The notes: generated from the letters alone by a model not told the origin. Shown: positions 44,119 to 52,921, numbered from the stretch's first letter. The stretch: DNA of 64,000 nt from Paenibacillus_AA sp045062745 (GCF_045062745.1 NZ_JBJGED010000009.1:1-64000); one strand, 5' to 3'. Program-made: numbers and translations.

Positions 44119-45141
44119 CTACCATAAGCTTGTGCCGAACTTTCTGGCGATCGCGTTGGCGATCGTGAGCAAACCCACGCTGATTACTGCCTTAAACAAG
44201 CCGACCGCCGTCGCATACGAATACCGGGAGCTGAGTATGCCGACACGGTAAACGTACGTATCGATGACGTCGGATACGTCTCTCAGCACCGGGTTGCGGG
44301 CGAGCAGCAAAATATCCTCGAAGCCCGCGTTCAAAATGTTTCCTATCGCCAGAATCAGAAAGATGATTATGACGGGGGCGATGCATGGAACCGTAATCAT
44401 AAAGATTTGCTTCCAGCGTCCGGCTCCGTCGATCGCCGCCGCTTCGTACAAATGGGGATCCACCCCGGCAATCGCCGCCAAATAGACGATCGTAGCGAAG
44501 CCGACTTCTTTCCAAACCCCGGTCGAAATGAGAATCGCCCAGAAATAGTCGGGAATGGACAGGAAGTTCATCGGCTCGCCGATCAGGCGAAGCTTCTGCA
44601 GCATTATATTCACGCTGCCGTTATCCACTGACAGCATAGAGATGACGAGTCCCGAGACGATGACCCACGATAGGAAGTGCGGCAAATAGCTGATCGTCTG
44701 CACGAGCCGTTTGAAGAAGAGGTGCCTGACCTCGTTCAGCATGAGCGCCAGTACGATCGGCGCCGGAAAGCCGATCAGGAGCTTCAGCAGGCTGATTACG
44801 ATCGTATTGCGCATGATGCTCCAAAATTCCGGCGCTTCGAAAAACATGCGAAAGTGTTTAAACCCCACCCACGGGCTTCCGAGAAATCCTTTGAAAATGT
44901 CGTAATCCTGGAAAGCCATCAAAACGCCGTACATCGGGATGTACATGAACACAAAAATAAAGAGCAATGCCGGAATGACCATGATCTGGGCGTCCCACTG
45001 CATCGCGAGCCTTTTCCATACCGGCTTCCCGTGCTTTTTCCGCTCCTTTACATTTGCAATCGCTTCCGGTTCCAACTCATCACCTTCTACCTGTCGATCT
45101 TGCCCTCTACTTATCGATCTTGCCTCGAGGCCTACAATCAT
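44119..45141 (-). CDS. carbohydrate ABC permease (LplB-like)
   Basis: This permease has six TMs beginning MVIPALLFIFVFMYIPMYG and EAA loop LYEAAAIDGAGRWKQIFMIT. The N-terminus is uncertain: the ATG at 45141 gives 340 residues with a long charged lead, while a TTG at 45075 after GAAGGTGATGAG gives 318 residues, closer to family length. It is the first gene of the second transporter set. The 485 bp upstream contain a doubtful 83-codon frame and a terminator, and no obvious promoter was picked out. Confidence 0.9.
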   Translation of the reverse strand: MIVGLEARSISRGQDRQVEGDELEPEAIANVKERKKHGKPVWKRLAMQWDAQIMVIPALLFIFVFMYIPMYGVLMAFQDYDIFKGFLGSPWVGFKHFRMFFEAPEFWSIMRNTIVISLLKLLIGFPAPIVLALMLNEVRHLFFKRLVQTISYLPHFLSWVIVSGLVISMLSVDNGSVNIMLQKLRLIGEPMNFLSIPDYFWAILISTGVWKEVGFATIVYLAAIAGVDPHLYEAAAIDGAGRWKQIFMITVPCIAPVIIIFLILAIGNILNAGFEDILLLARNPVLRDVSDVIDTYVYRVGILSSRYSYATAVGLFKAVISVGLLTIANAIARKFGTSLW

Positions 45142-45445
45142 GATATAGGACCGGTATTCATCTATCTACGTGACCGATCAACGAAAAATGTTACTTTGCA
45201 AAGGAATCCGTCATACCCGCAAAGCGGTGTCCTGCTTCGAAGCGCTATTGGCCGACAAAACCAATAACCCGCCAAGATCAGTTCCATCCACTCGGATATA
45301 ATCGCCATTCTTGATTCGCTCGCCCGCACCAATTTGAGCAATTCATCCTGCTTTAGATAGTACACATCGTCCACCAGTTTCAGGATCCCGATGCCGACCA
45401 AATGGCGCTCCATTTTTCAAACATGAATGTTTCAAGAGAAGCAAA

Positions 45446-45483
45446 ATAGCCTTAGTCCGGTGGAGTTCCGAACTAAGGCTATT
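45446..45483 (-). terminator. rho-independent terminator
   Basis: A 12-bp stem AATAGCCTTAGT/ACTAAGGCTATT is followed on the minus strand by TTTTGCTT. It lies downstream of the phosphoesterase gene and upstream of the permease operon. Confidence 0.75.
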
Positions 45484-45626
45484 GCTTAGAGCGACGGTAC
45501 TGGATCCCGATCAATAGGATATCGGTTAGGAACCTCCCATCTTCCTGAGAAAACCGGCAGCTCAAAAAACACCGGACAGCGGGAAGCCGATTCCCCGCCG
45601 CACGGTGCCTTGCCGCATCGCGTGAG

Positions 45627-46844
45627 TTATTTCACAATTTTCTCCTGTTTCTTATTTTCCGGGATCGGCGCGGGCTCCACGCTTTGATCGTTCGCGGTAA
45701 GATCGATGCCGTAATCCTTGGCAAACACCATATGGGTATCGACAAGAACGTTATCGGTATGTTCGTCGAGCTGGAATACCCGGGCGCCGCGCAGCCGGTT
45801 CCGATCGGCGCCCGGCAAACCGTACGTGCCGAAGCCCGCGCTGCCGGCATAGCCGAGCAGCACGCCGTAGTAGTTGCCGTGATACGTATTGACGTGATCA
45901 TGACCGCAAAAAACGCCTTTGACGTCGCCTCGGGCCAAAATCGCCGAGAACATGCCGCTATTGATCGGACCGGGGCACTCGTCTTCGTTACGTTCCCCCA
46001 CGATCTGGTGCTTGATGACGGCCCTTGCATGATCGGCCTCGGACCGTCCGTCCACGCTGGCGTACCACATGAATCGGTGCTCCCAGAGCGGGATATGAAT
46101 GAACATCAGCGAGGGCACTTTATATCCCAGTTTCTGCTCGAGCTTTTTGGAAGTTTCGTAATACCATGCCACTTGATCCAGACGCAGCCAGTCCCAAGTC
46201 GGGTATCCTTCGAAGTCTTGTCCGGCAATTGTGTTCGGCGCATACCTTCCACTATCCAGCAACCAAAGGTTGAAACCCGCCTTCGAGCCTTGGGAGGAAC
46301 CGATCATCAGGTGGGTATTCCCTGTCCCGGTAATCCCTCCTTCTCCGAGCTGGTTCACATTATGCTTGTACGCCATATAAAATTTCAGCATGTCTTCTTC
46401 ATCGAGACCGCCGTTCGGAGTCGAGTCTTCGTCGTGATTCCCGAAGGTGATGGCCCACTTGATTCCCCGTTGCTCCATGGGCTGGACAACGTTGTTCATT
46501 GCCTGCTTCATCTCCACCGCCGTATCGCAGCCCCCGGTAATGTTGTCGCCGTTAAGGACGACAAAATCCGGCTTTTCGGCGTCGAGCACCTTCTCCATCA
46601 GCTCCACGGTCCGCCGATCGATGTGCTCATCGTCCTGCGTGTCGTTAAATTGGACGATTTTGAACTTTCCATCGGAGTTAAACTTCAGCTTCACGTTATC
46701 GTTGGTCGCGGCCTCTACCTCTCCTCCGCCGAACAAGTCGACGGGAACGCCCGCCGATGCGAGCGTCAGCGCCAGCATGCCCGCCCCTCCGACTTTCAAA
46801 ACATCTCTTCGGCTCATGCTTTTGCCTGCTTCATCTTGACTCAT
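45627..46844 (-). CDS. Tat-exported calcineurin-like phosphoesterase
   Basis: This 405-residue metallophosphoesterase has a twin-arginine signal (KSMSRRDVLKVGGAGMLAL). Metal-binding motifs run in order: QFNDTQDDEH (in place of D-x-H), VVLNGDNITGG, AITFGNHDED, a His in FIHIPLWEHR and FCGHDHVN. The order matches secreted PhoD/DUF-type phosphodiesterases, which cleave phosphate esters outside the cell with two metals. The first motif has N-D-T instead of D-x-H, as in some subfamilies. The ATG at 46844 lies 5-15 nt after AGGAGG-like sequence. It is transcribed alone. Confidence 0.88.
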   Translation of the reverse strand: MSQDEAGKSMSRRDVLKVGGAGMLALTLASAGVPVDLFGGGEVEAATNDNVKLKFNSDGKFKIVQFNDTQDDEHIDRRTVELMEKVLDAEKPDFVVLNGDNITGGCDTAVEMKQAMNNVVQPMEQRGIKWAITFGNHDEDSTPNGGLDEEDMLKFYMAYKHNVNQLGEGGITGTGNTHLMIGSSQGSKAGFNLWLLDSGRYAPNTIAGQDFEGYPTWDWLRLDQVAWYYETSKKLEQKLGYKVPSLMFIHIPLWEHRFMWYASVDGRSEADHARAVIKHQIVGERNEDECPGPINSGMFSAILARGDVKGVFCGHDHVNTYHGNYYGVLLGYAGSAGFGTYGLPGADRNRLRGARVFQLDEHTDNVLVDTHMVFAKDYGIDLTANDQSVEPAPIPENKKQEKIVK

Positions 46845-46967
46845 CCCATCATACCTCCTACTTGGATTGGTATAAGTTCCCCTCCAATCTATCGAAATTA
46901 TGTAAGATGGAGATTACCTTGATCTAAAGGATATGTAAATCTTCCGATCTGTTTGGAGATCGTTAAG

Positions 46968-47116
46968 TTTATCATTCCCTTTCGTGAAGGAATCCACTAG
47001 TGAGGAGGCCGAAATTCGACGATTGTAATCGTCCTGGCCGTGTTCAAAGGGATGAAAAAGCCGGTTCAAGGCTCGGGCGCAAGGCTGCTGCTGCCGATCG
47101 TCTCCTCCTCGCTTTA
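46968..47116 (+). pseudogene. decayed partial duplicate of the CcdC-family gene
   Basis: The + strand repeats the region upstream of the CcdC gene (TTTATCATTCCCTTTCGTGA, then AATCCACTAGTGAGGAGGCC, compare 19446-19500). It then jumps into that gene's codons at TGTAATCGTCCTGGCCGTGT through GCTGCTGCCGATCGTCTCC (compare 19589-19672). The start codon, the first dozen codons and everything after the second TM are missing. The break and near identity show a recent duplication followed by deletion. Nothing else was found in 46845-47165. Confidence 0.8.
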
Positions 47117-47165
47117 ACGAAGTTTCAGATCGATAGTCATTAACCTTGTACGCTGGCACCAATTT

Positions 47166-47771
47166 TTAATTCATTTTGGCTCCATGCGAGAGTGTAAACA
47201 ACACTGCTTGTTCGGTATCCATTCGCAACCCCTTGATCGTGATGGCCTTAAAATTCACACCATCCATTTTAGCTCCTCTTACATCAGCTCCCTGTAATTT
47301 CGCTTTAGCTAGCATTGTTCTCGTAAGATCACAATTTCTTAAGTCGGCTCTTTCTAAATTGGCTTCGGTTAAATCGGCTTCAAAAAATTTAATTCCACGT
47401 AAATCTTGCTTAACCAATCTGGCACTTCTCAAATTCGTATAAGACCAGTCCCCTTCGAATATGGTGATTCCATCCATTTTGGCACTAGAAAAATCCGAAC
47501 CCGTCATTTTGCATTTTTCAAATTTCGAGACAAATAGATTTGTTTCGGTAAAGTTACAATTCTCAAACGCGGATTCCTTATGAACGGAGCTATTCAACGA
47601 GGCACCCCGAAAATTACATTCAACGAAACGGCAGTTCCTCGTTGTAATCTCCTCTAACGATCCGTTAGCAAATTTGCAACGATGAAAAGTGCAACTTATT
47701 AGCGCGCCATACCTCAAATCTTGATTGCTAAAGTCTACTCCTTCATAATTTTGATTGATTTGCTCAAACAT
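47166..47771 (-). CDS. pentapeptide-repeat protein
   Basis: This 201-residue protein is built almost entirely from A(D/N)LXX-type pentapeptides (FSNQDLRYGAL, NFRGASLNSSVH, DLTEANLERADLRNCDL, KLQGADVRGAKMDGVNF), predicting a right-handed quadrilateral beta-helix. The family includes DNA mimics such as Qnr and McbG that protect gyrase; whether this one does is not visible. AGGAGGAAGTATC precedes the ATG. It lies in the second accessory block, downstream of the leucine-rich-repeat gene. Confidence 0.9.
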   Translation of the reverse strand: MFEQINQNYEGVDFSNQDLRYGALISCTFHRCKFANGSLEEITTRNCRFVECNFRGASLNSSVHKESAFENCNFTETNLFVSKFEKCKMTGSDFSSAKMDGITIFEGDWSYTNLRSARLVKQDLRGIKFFEADLTEANLERADLRNCDLTRTMLAKAKLQGADVRGAKMDGVNFKAITIKGLRMDTEQAVLFTLSHGAKMN

Positions 47772-47889
47772 GATACTTCCTCCTACTTAATAAATAACAA
47801 CACCAAGGCTCCAATTGAGCTTAAACAATTACAACAGATCAGCTACTCTATTACCAGTATCATACAGAACAAATGTTCCTGTGTAAATT

Positions 47890-47935
47890 GGAATGTTATA
47901 TCCCAGCTGACCCGTTAGCTTCATGCATTTGCCCG
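47890..47935 (-). repeat. partial hairpin element (E11) inside a gene end
   Basis: On the + strand, AATGTTATATCCCAGCTGAC then CCGTTAGC is a right arm of the family, followed by a second TTGCCCGTTATT. The arm encodes the last residues and TAA of the leucine-rich-repeat gene. The opposite arm and core toward 47780 are too diverged to place. Confidence 0.4.
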
Positions 47936-48984
47936 TTATTTAAGCTATTGTTCAACGAATCCTTTGAAATATTTATGTATTTCAGTTGCTTCATTCCATT
48001 GAGGAAATCGGGTTTCTGACTAATCATACACATTCCTAAGTCTAAGATTCGCAGGTTCTTAAGCCTCTCTAACTCAAGCGGTAGTTCATGGATCGAGGTG
48101 TATTGAATCGTAAGCTGCTCCAGTTGCTCCAATTCCCCAATCTCCGGGGGGATACGGTTTAGGCTGATCTCTTCTTTCAGCTTAGCCCGCCACCCGGGAG
48201 TCGGCCGATCCGAGCTCGCACACTGGATGCAAAGCAGCCTAAGATTCTTGAGCCTGGCAATGGATGCAGGAATGCTCTCCAAATCAGCCGTCAGGATTTT
48301 CAAGCGTTCAAGCTTGCTTAACTCGAACAGCCCTTCGGGTAGACGATACAGATCCTGTTCAAATATTTCTAGATCACGCAGCTCTGTAAGCTCCCGGATT
48401 CGCTCAGGCAGCTCTAACAGCCCATGTCCACTTATATATAGCCAGTCGGTATGATGCTTAATTGCATCATCTAGCAAACGATCCAAGTCCCGGTGAGCCT
48501 TTAATTCCAAAAAAAGCCCCGTAATTCGATCCATCAGTTCGATTGCTTCTTCCTCAGTTACCTCCATACCATACATATGTTCATGCACAACTGAGTAAAG
48601 GAAGTCGCCGCCACCTTCTTTCAAGAAACACAAGTCTTCCGGCAGGTTAGGATAAATCCAATCTGACAGGCGGTTTGCCATTTGCTTCAGTAGATTCCCG
48701 CTTTCTTCACAGCATCTATAAAAATAGTAGGTTCCCGTGGTATAAAAGGCGTCACTTCGATAGGTATTTCTTATTTGTATAACTTCATCTATATTATCGC
48801 CTTGGATTACGATTGTCTTGACCAGGTAAGGTTCCAGGGCTTCCAATTTGCTTGTGTAAAGGTCACGGTTCACATCAGCCGCATTCGCTATCTTCTCCCC
48901 GAGCACGAACCATTTCGAGTTTCGTATCGCTAAATCTATTACCGCCTCGTAAGCTTTACCTTTTGGATCTGTATACATCCTCAT
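47896..48984 (-). CDS. leucine-rich-repeat protein
   Basis: This 362-residue protein has an N-terminal domain of about 180 residues that I do not recognise (KAYEAVIDLAIRNSKWFVLG, HEHMYGMEVTEEEAIELMDR). About seven leucine-rich repeats follow (GLLELPERIRELTELRDLEI, LYRLPEGLFELSKLERLKIL, RIPPEIGELEQLEQLTI). No signal peptide, so cytoplasmic. The start ATG at 48984 follows GGAGACTAATGAG; the longer frame to 49080 is upstream repeat sequence. The final residues (HEANGSAGI) and stop are contributed by a repeat-element arm, as for other genes of the array. Likely a protein-interaction role. Confidence 0.85.
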   Translation of the reverse strand: MRMYTDPKGKAYEAVIDLAIRNSKWFVLGEKIANAADVNRDLYTSKLEALEPYLVKTIVIQGDNIDEVIQIRNTYRSDAFYTTGTYYFYRCCEESGNLLKQMANRLSDWIYPNLPEDLCFLKEGGGDFLYSVVHEHMYGMEVTEEEAIELMDRITGLFLELKAHRDLDRLLDDAIKHHTDWLYISGHGLLELPERIRELTELRDLEIFEQDLYRLPEGLFELSKLERLKILTADLESIPASIARLKNLRLLCIQCASSDRPTPGWRAKLKEEISLNRIPPEIGELEQLEQLTIQYTSIHELPLELERLKNLRILDLGMCMISQKPDFLNGMKQLKYINISKDSLNNSLNNGQMHEANGSAGI

Positions 48985-49045
48985 CTCATTAGTCTCCATT
49001 TCCATTTGAATAAGATATACTATGTGACCCTTTGTTCGCCATACT

Positions 49046-49128
49046 GTACTGCCCTTTCGCGTAACAAGGCCGCCGACCATCGCGGCAGCCTTGTCTTGTC
49101 TGTGGTGTCATAATGCGCTATCGTTCTC
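49046..49128 (-). repeat. attC-like hairpin element E12
   Basis: Left arm CTGTACTGCCCTTTCGCGTAA, core stem AAGGCCGCCG/CGGCAGCCTT (49066-49092), then GTGTCATAATGCGCTATCG as right arm, aligning with the GTGTCATGATTGAACTATCG of E3. The TGA of the lipoprotein gene lies within it. Confidence 0.65.
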
Positions 49129-49554
49129 CTGAAGTATTGGAAGGAAATATTCTTTATTGTTATCACCAATGAATTGAATACCTTTTAGAAGGTCAAACTG
49201 TGAAATTTCTTCTTTACTTAAACCCCTAGCATCAAAAATAGCTTCACCAGAAATAATTATCGTTCCCTTATCGTCGTATTGAATACCTTCGCTTTGTATC
49301 TTAATTACCCTGTCTTTTAAAAGTTTTGTGAGTATCACATCCACGTTGTCAACGACACTAATTCTATTCGGATTTTGCATAACTATGCTGTAAGTTAATT
49401 TTTGATTGTATATATCCTTTTGTTCAGGAAGAACGGCTCCGATTGAAGCCGAACTACTGGAAATGTATAAATTAATGTCTCGATCTTCAGTTTTATTCGT
49501 ACAACCTGAAGTTGTGAAAAAAATAACAATAAAAGTAATTAAATAATACTTCAT
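49108..49554 (-). CDS. putative lipoprotein, hypothetical
   Basis: This 148-residue product has a short lipoprotein signal (KYYLITFIVIFFTTSGC), with Cys18 as the lipidation site, and an otherwise polar domain without a family I recognise (motifs LTYSIVMQNPNRISVVDNVD and GEAIFDARGLSKEEI suggest a beta-sandwich). GGTGGGCGATCTTA precedes the ATG. AT-rich compared with the sugar operons. The last residues (ENDSAL) and the TGA are encoded by hairpin element E12. Cassette-like gene, anchored outside the membrane. Confidence 0.75.
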   Translation of the reverse strand: MKYYLITFIVIFFTTSGCTNKTEDRDINLYISSSSASIGAVLPEQKDIYNQKLTYSIVMQNPNRISVVDNVDVILTKLLKDRVIKIQSEGIQYDDKGTIIISGEAIFDARGLSKEEISQFDLLKGIQFIGDNNKEYFLPILQENDSAL

Positions 49555-49620
49555 TAAGATCGCCCACCTGAAAATGTATTCACATCGTTATTAATCTTAC
49601 GTTTCCACTACCTGGAAAGT

Positions 49621-49716
49621 TGCGTTAAACTGCTGCCCCTTACTTTAACTAATAACGGCAGCCGACCCTGTGCCGGCTGCCGCGAAAGTCGCGATCGACC
49701 AGTTACGACTTTCCCG
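49621..49716 (-). repeat. attC-like hairpin element E13
   Basis: Left arm TGCGTTAAACTGCTGCCCC with CTTTAAC, perfect core stem ACGGCAGCCG/CGGCTGCCG- type (49654-49682), then a diverged right arm ending ACGACTTTCCCGAGC. It lies between the lipoprotein start and the HAD hydrolase gene. Confidence 0.6.
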
Positions 49717-49850
49717 AGCATGACTGGAGAATGGAGCGTTTGACGGTTGTCATCGGGTTCCCCTCCTGCTCTCATAGTAACATGTTTGCAATGGGGCAAC
49801 CCTGTAATTGAATACGAAAAAACGACCCGTCGGTTAAGCCGAATATGCAA

Positions 49851-49877
49851 AAACCCCGGACTTATTGTCCGAGGTTT
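49851..49877 (-). terminator. rho-independent terminator
   Basis: The stem AAACCCCGGAC/GTCCGAGGTTT has a five-base loop and lies 15 bp after the HAD hydrolase stop, with TTTTTGCATATTC following on the minus strand. Confidence 0.75.
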
Positions 49878-49891
49878 CCGTTTGTGGAAGG

Positions 49892-50620
49892 TTATTCAAA
49901 CAAAACCGGCAAGTCCCCCAGCGACCGAATGATTTTGTGCGGTTGAACGGAGGAAGCGGATGGGGGGCCCGCTTGTTTGTGATCGAGCCAGATGCCGGCG
50001 ATCCCCAGGCGCTGAGGCGCCGCTACCTCCCATTCAAAGTTGTCTCCGACCATCCAGGCTTCATGGGGCGCGACACCCAGCTGCTCCAAAGCTTGATGAT
50101 ACATGCGGGCGTCGGGCTTGCCGAACCCCAAATCCCCTTCGATCAAGATGCAGTCAAAATACGGCGTCAGCTCAAAGCGGTGGACTTTCCCCCACTGCAC
50201 ACTTGCATTCCCGTTCGTGAGCAAGGCCAGCTTGATCCCTTGCCGACGAAGCTGCTGGAGGACTTCGATCGAATCCGGAAACAGTCGAATCGCTCCGTCC
50301 CGCAGATCGGTATAGGCTGCCGCGATCCTGCCCGCCCGGCCGCCCTCCACCCGCTTCAGTTGCAGGTAACACTCTTCAATAATGGTTTGCCTGGCTTTGA
50401 CGAGATCCTGCTGGCCTAAGCGGTGCCGCTCTGGGTCGCTCCAATACCATTTGGCTTGCGCCTTAATCCGGGAGAGCAGTTCTTCCCAGTGATTCTCGTC
50501 TTCCTCCGCATGGCTTCGAATAGCCTCTCGCCAAAACCTATCTGTGTCGACTCCATGGTCAAACGCTATGATCGTGTCATCCAAATCCAGAAGGATTGCT
50601 TTGGGCTGTTGACCTTTCAC
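49892..50620 (-). CDS. HAD-superfamily hydrolase (YjjG-like)
   Basis: This 242-residue HAD phosphatase of subfamily I has motif I LLDLDDTIIAF (nucleophile and acid Asp), motif II LALLTNGN, motif III Lys in GFGKPDARMYHQAL and motif IV MVGDNFEWEV. The alpha-helical cap between I and II fits YjjG/YfnB-type nucleotide or sugar-phosphate phosphatases. The start GTG at 50620 follows GGGAAGTGATACA. Cytoplasmic. It ends at its own terminator. Confidence 0.9.
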   Translation of the reverse strand: MKGQQPKAILLDLDDTIIAFDHGVDTDRFWREAIRSHAEEDENHWEELLSRIKAQAKWYWSDPERHRLGQQDLVKARQTIIEECYLQLKRVEGGRAGRIAAAYTDLRDGAIRLFPDSIEVLQQLRRQGIKLALLTNGNASVQWGKVHRFELTPYFDCILIEGDLGFGKPDARMYHQALEQLGVAPHEAWMVGDNFEWEVAAPQRLGIAGIWLDHKQAGPPSASSVQPHKIIRSLGDLPVLFE

Positions 50621-50745
50621 TGTATCACTTCCCCGGTTCAAAATGCTTCCTCTACATTTCCAGTATAAGGGGAGAACGGCCATAAAAATAATGAATCTAT
50701 GTAATAGTTGGTATTAATCCAGATAATAGCCGAATTGCCTCTAAC

Positions 50746-51960
50746 CTATGATCGACTTTCGCCGGCCAGTACCAAGCTGACCTGGAGGGTGTCCGAGAGG
50801 GCAGGATTGATGACGGTACCGAAGATGAGGTTGATTTGGCTCCCCAAATGGTCTTGCACCGCCCGCACAATCCGATCCACTTCCGGCATAGTCAACTCGT
50901 CTGAAGCGGTAATCGTCAAGATTGCAGAGGAAGCACTCTCCCGAGTGTCAGTCGACCGAGAGGCTTCTGAAAACAACTGCTCCAAAACCTCGGTTATTTT
51001 ATTCGCACCGGTTGCCTGTCCAAACCTTAGTTCAGCTTTCCCTTGATTACGGATGAGGGCTTGGATATCCTGGATCCGGATGGGCGTGTTCAAAAGCAAG
51101 GAAGAAAGACCAACCACAGCGTGAACCGTATGGTCCACCGGCTCCGAAGCGGAGCTAACCGATCCATCGAACCATAAGTCGACCTGATCCATGAACTCCT
51201 GATGAGGTGGCGGCTCAATGTCCTCTTCGGCTTTGGTCGGATGATAGATGCCGATCGTAGGAATGCCTAGCTTCTTCGCCTCCCTCGCGAGGATGGAGGC
51301 AGGCTCGGGAGGACCGGCCAAAATAAACAGCAACTCCGACTTCTGCAAACCTTTCCGGATTTGATGCAGCTCTTCCTGAACGCCGACCTCGTACGACGAG
51401 CCCTGGATGGAGATCGTTTCGCAAATCAAGCCTGTTCCAAGGCCCCCCTCCTCGGAAAGATGCAAGATGTCCAAGTGTGGTTCCACCTGCATTAACCCGG
51501 CCAGCACCGGGGCCAGGTCACCGCCAATCCCTATGACTTTTACCGATGCTTTATGTTCCAGAAGCTTACGGATTCCTTCTGTCTTGGTAAGGGAAGCTTT
51601 CTGTAGAGCACCCAAGGGGTCTCCGTCAAAAAGGGAACGTGCGGTTTCCCAAATCTCTTGCTGAAGTAAGATCTCTGCTTGTTCGTGTCGAAGCCGCTCG
51701 AGATGTTGATTGACAAGCTCGAGGAACGCGTCCGGTTCCATTCCTCCGACCAAGGCCTTAATCTCCCGAAGGGAAAGCCCCATTTGCTTAAGAAGCAGAA
51801 TAAGCCCCAAAGTCGTCTTTTCCCGCTCCGTGTAAAACCGATAGTTAGTTTCCGAGGTTGAATGCGGGAGTAGCAGCCCGATTTCCTCGTAATACCGAAT
51901 GGCGCGGACGGAAATTCCCATACTGGCGGCCAACTCCCCGATGGCGATTAATTTGTCCAT
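50746..51960 (-). CDS. MerR-type regulator fused to a degenerate FtsZ-like domain
   Basis: This 404-residue protein begins with a MerR winged helix (AIGELAASMGISVRAIRYYE, then RFYTEREKTTLGLI) and a dimerisation helix to about 110. From about 138 it follows FtsZ: ASVKVIGIGG for ASIKVIGVGG, LLFILAGPPEPASILAREAK for the T3/T4 region, and GKAELRFGQATGANKITEV for the post-T7 segment. NLIFGTVINPALSDTLQVSL matches the C-terminal activation domain. The GTP signature GGGTGTG is replaced by GPPEPAS (216-222), and of the T7 NxDxxD only the last Asp (298) remains, so GTP hydrolysis is unlikely. Start ATG at 51960 after GGGAGGAG. I know of no described regulator of this make-up; it may sense FtsZ or a nucleotide. 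Confidence 0.85.
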   Translation of the reverse strand: MDKLIAIGELAASMGISVRAIRYYEEIGLLLPHSTSETNYRFYTEREKTTLGLILLLKQMGLSLREIKALVGGMEPDAFLELVNQHLERLRHEQAEILLQQEIWETARSLFDGDPLGALQKASLTKTEGIRKLLEHKASVKVIGIGGDLAPVLAGLMQVEPHLDILHLSEEGGLGTGLICETISIQGSSYEVGVQEELHQIRKGLQKSELLFILAGPPEPASILAREAKKLGIPTIGIYHPTKAEEDIEPPPHQEFMDQVDLWFDGSVSSASEPVDHTVHAVVGLSSLLLNTPIRIQDIQALIRNQGKAELRFGQATGANKITEVLEQLFSEASRSTDTRESASSAILTITASDELTMPEVDRIVRAVQDHLGSQINLIFGTVINPALSDTLQVSLVLAGESRS

Positions 51961-52065
51961 GCGAAAATCACTCCTCCCTTCTGCTAGTATTGTACCGGCT
52001 TCCGCAACGGAAGAGTCAAGAACTTCGACTCTCTGGGATCCCAACCGGCTTCCCGGGTGAAAGCA

Positions 52066-52115
52066 TCAAAGCTGCCGATTCATCTCGGCAGCCTCGTCCT
52101 TGCCCTCATCGAGTG
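52066..52115 (-). repeat. attC-like hairpin element E14 (partial)
   Basis: Core stem AAGCTGCCGA/TCGGCAGCCT (52069-52094) followed by CTCATCGAGTGGG, in the position and with spacing of a right arm; the lipoprotein TGA lies inside it (compare the GTR-stop of the amidase and PTR-stop here). The left arm is not clear. Confidence 0.5.
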
Positions 52116-52582
52116 GGCTGGCTGGGAAATTTTAAAATCAGTTGCCTATTCACTCCTTTTTCTTTCCATTCAACTGTAATCTCCGATTTATTTATTAATT
52201 CTTCGGCTTCTTCTTGATTTTTAAATAAATAGTTCCTATAGATTTCGTATTCTTCATTTGTATCTAAGTAGCCATGATTTATCCCTTCATGTCCTGATCC
52301 ATTCGTGTACTTTATTGGAGTTGATTCGACAAAATTTATCTTTATTGATTCAGCCCTTAATTTTCCCTTGTTTTCTAACCTCACTAGTATGTTTACTAAA
52401 AATGACGATTCACTTGAAGATGGCTCGGTTATTATTTGATAATTGATTGAACTCCAAATATCTACGCCATCCTTGACATTTTGTAAGTGATTATATAATG
52501 GGTTATCTACTTCATCCGAACTACAACCAATAACAAATGCAGAGATAATTAGTATATAACCGAACTTAATTATTGTTTTCAT
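52106..52582 (-). CDS. putative lipoprotein, hypothetical
   Basis: This 158-residue product has a lipoprotein signal (KFGYILIISAFVIGC). A predicted beta-sandwich follows (SSFLVNILVRLENKGKLRAE, EYEIYRNYLFKNQEEAEELI), resembling FxLYD-like domains in the order strand-turn-strand, though I cannot name the family with certainty. AGGTGAAAAC precedes the ATG at 52582. AT-rich and different from the neighbouring MerR-FtsZ gene. The end PTR and its stop are encoded within a hairpin element. Surface-anchored, accessory. Confidence 0.75.
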   Translation of the reverse strand: MKTIIKFGYILIISAFVIGCSSDEVDNPLYNHLQNVKDGVDIWSSINYQIITEPSSSESSFLVNILVRLENKGKLRAESIKINFVESTPIKYTNGSGHEGINHGYLDTNEEYEIYRNYLFKNQEEAEELINKSEITVEWKEKGVNRQLILKFPSQPTR

Positions 52583-52720
52583 GTTTTCACCTGTACATAA
52601 TGATTTCATATAACGTCTAGGTATTCCCAAACCCTTGCCTCCTTAAGGAGCGAACGCCGGCACGGTCGTGCAGGGTTGTCTACCTGAATTTCAGCGTATC
52701 CTTACGATATCGAAACACAC

Positions 52721-52921
52721 CTACATTTGATAACGCTTCGAAGCAAGCATTAGTTTCACTTCAACCTGCCCTTCAATGAGCGAGCTTTTTTTGAGTAGGG
52801 AATACGGATGGCTCTCGTCTCCGTCGTACCACAATTGCAAAGGCCCCATCGAACTATAGCTCTGTTCGATGGGGCCTAATGTGGCGTCAGCTGGATAAAG
52901 TCGACATACGAGTGTCCGCTT
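52721..52921 (-). pseudogene. 5'-truncated ORF fragment containing a perfect hairpin
   Basis: An open frame of 66 codons ends TAG and reads coherently (RTLVCRLYPADATLGPIEQS, then MGPLQLWYDGDESHPYSLLK and LIEGQVEVKLMLASKRYQM), but has no start codon with a ribosome site and opens right after hairpin element E15. I do not recognise the family; it looks like the C-terminal end of a protein. Within it 52841-52877 is a 14-bp perfect inverted repeat (AGGCCCCATCGAAC/GTTCGATGGGGCCT) encoding GPIEQSYSSMGP, probably an internal structural feature or a remodelled terminator. Confidence 0.45.

Noticed and set aside
45162..45413. 83-codon minus frame upstream of the permease operon
   Set aside because: The first 50 residues look plausible, but the second half is Arg/Cys-rich, no family is recognised, and it overlaps the probable leader of the operon.
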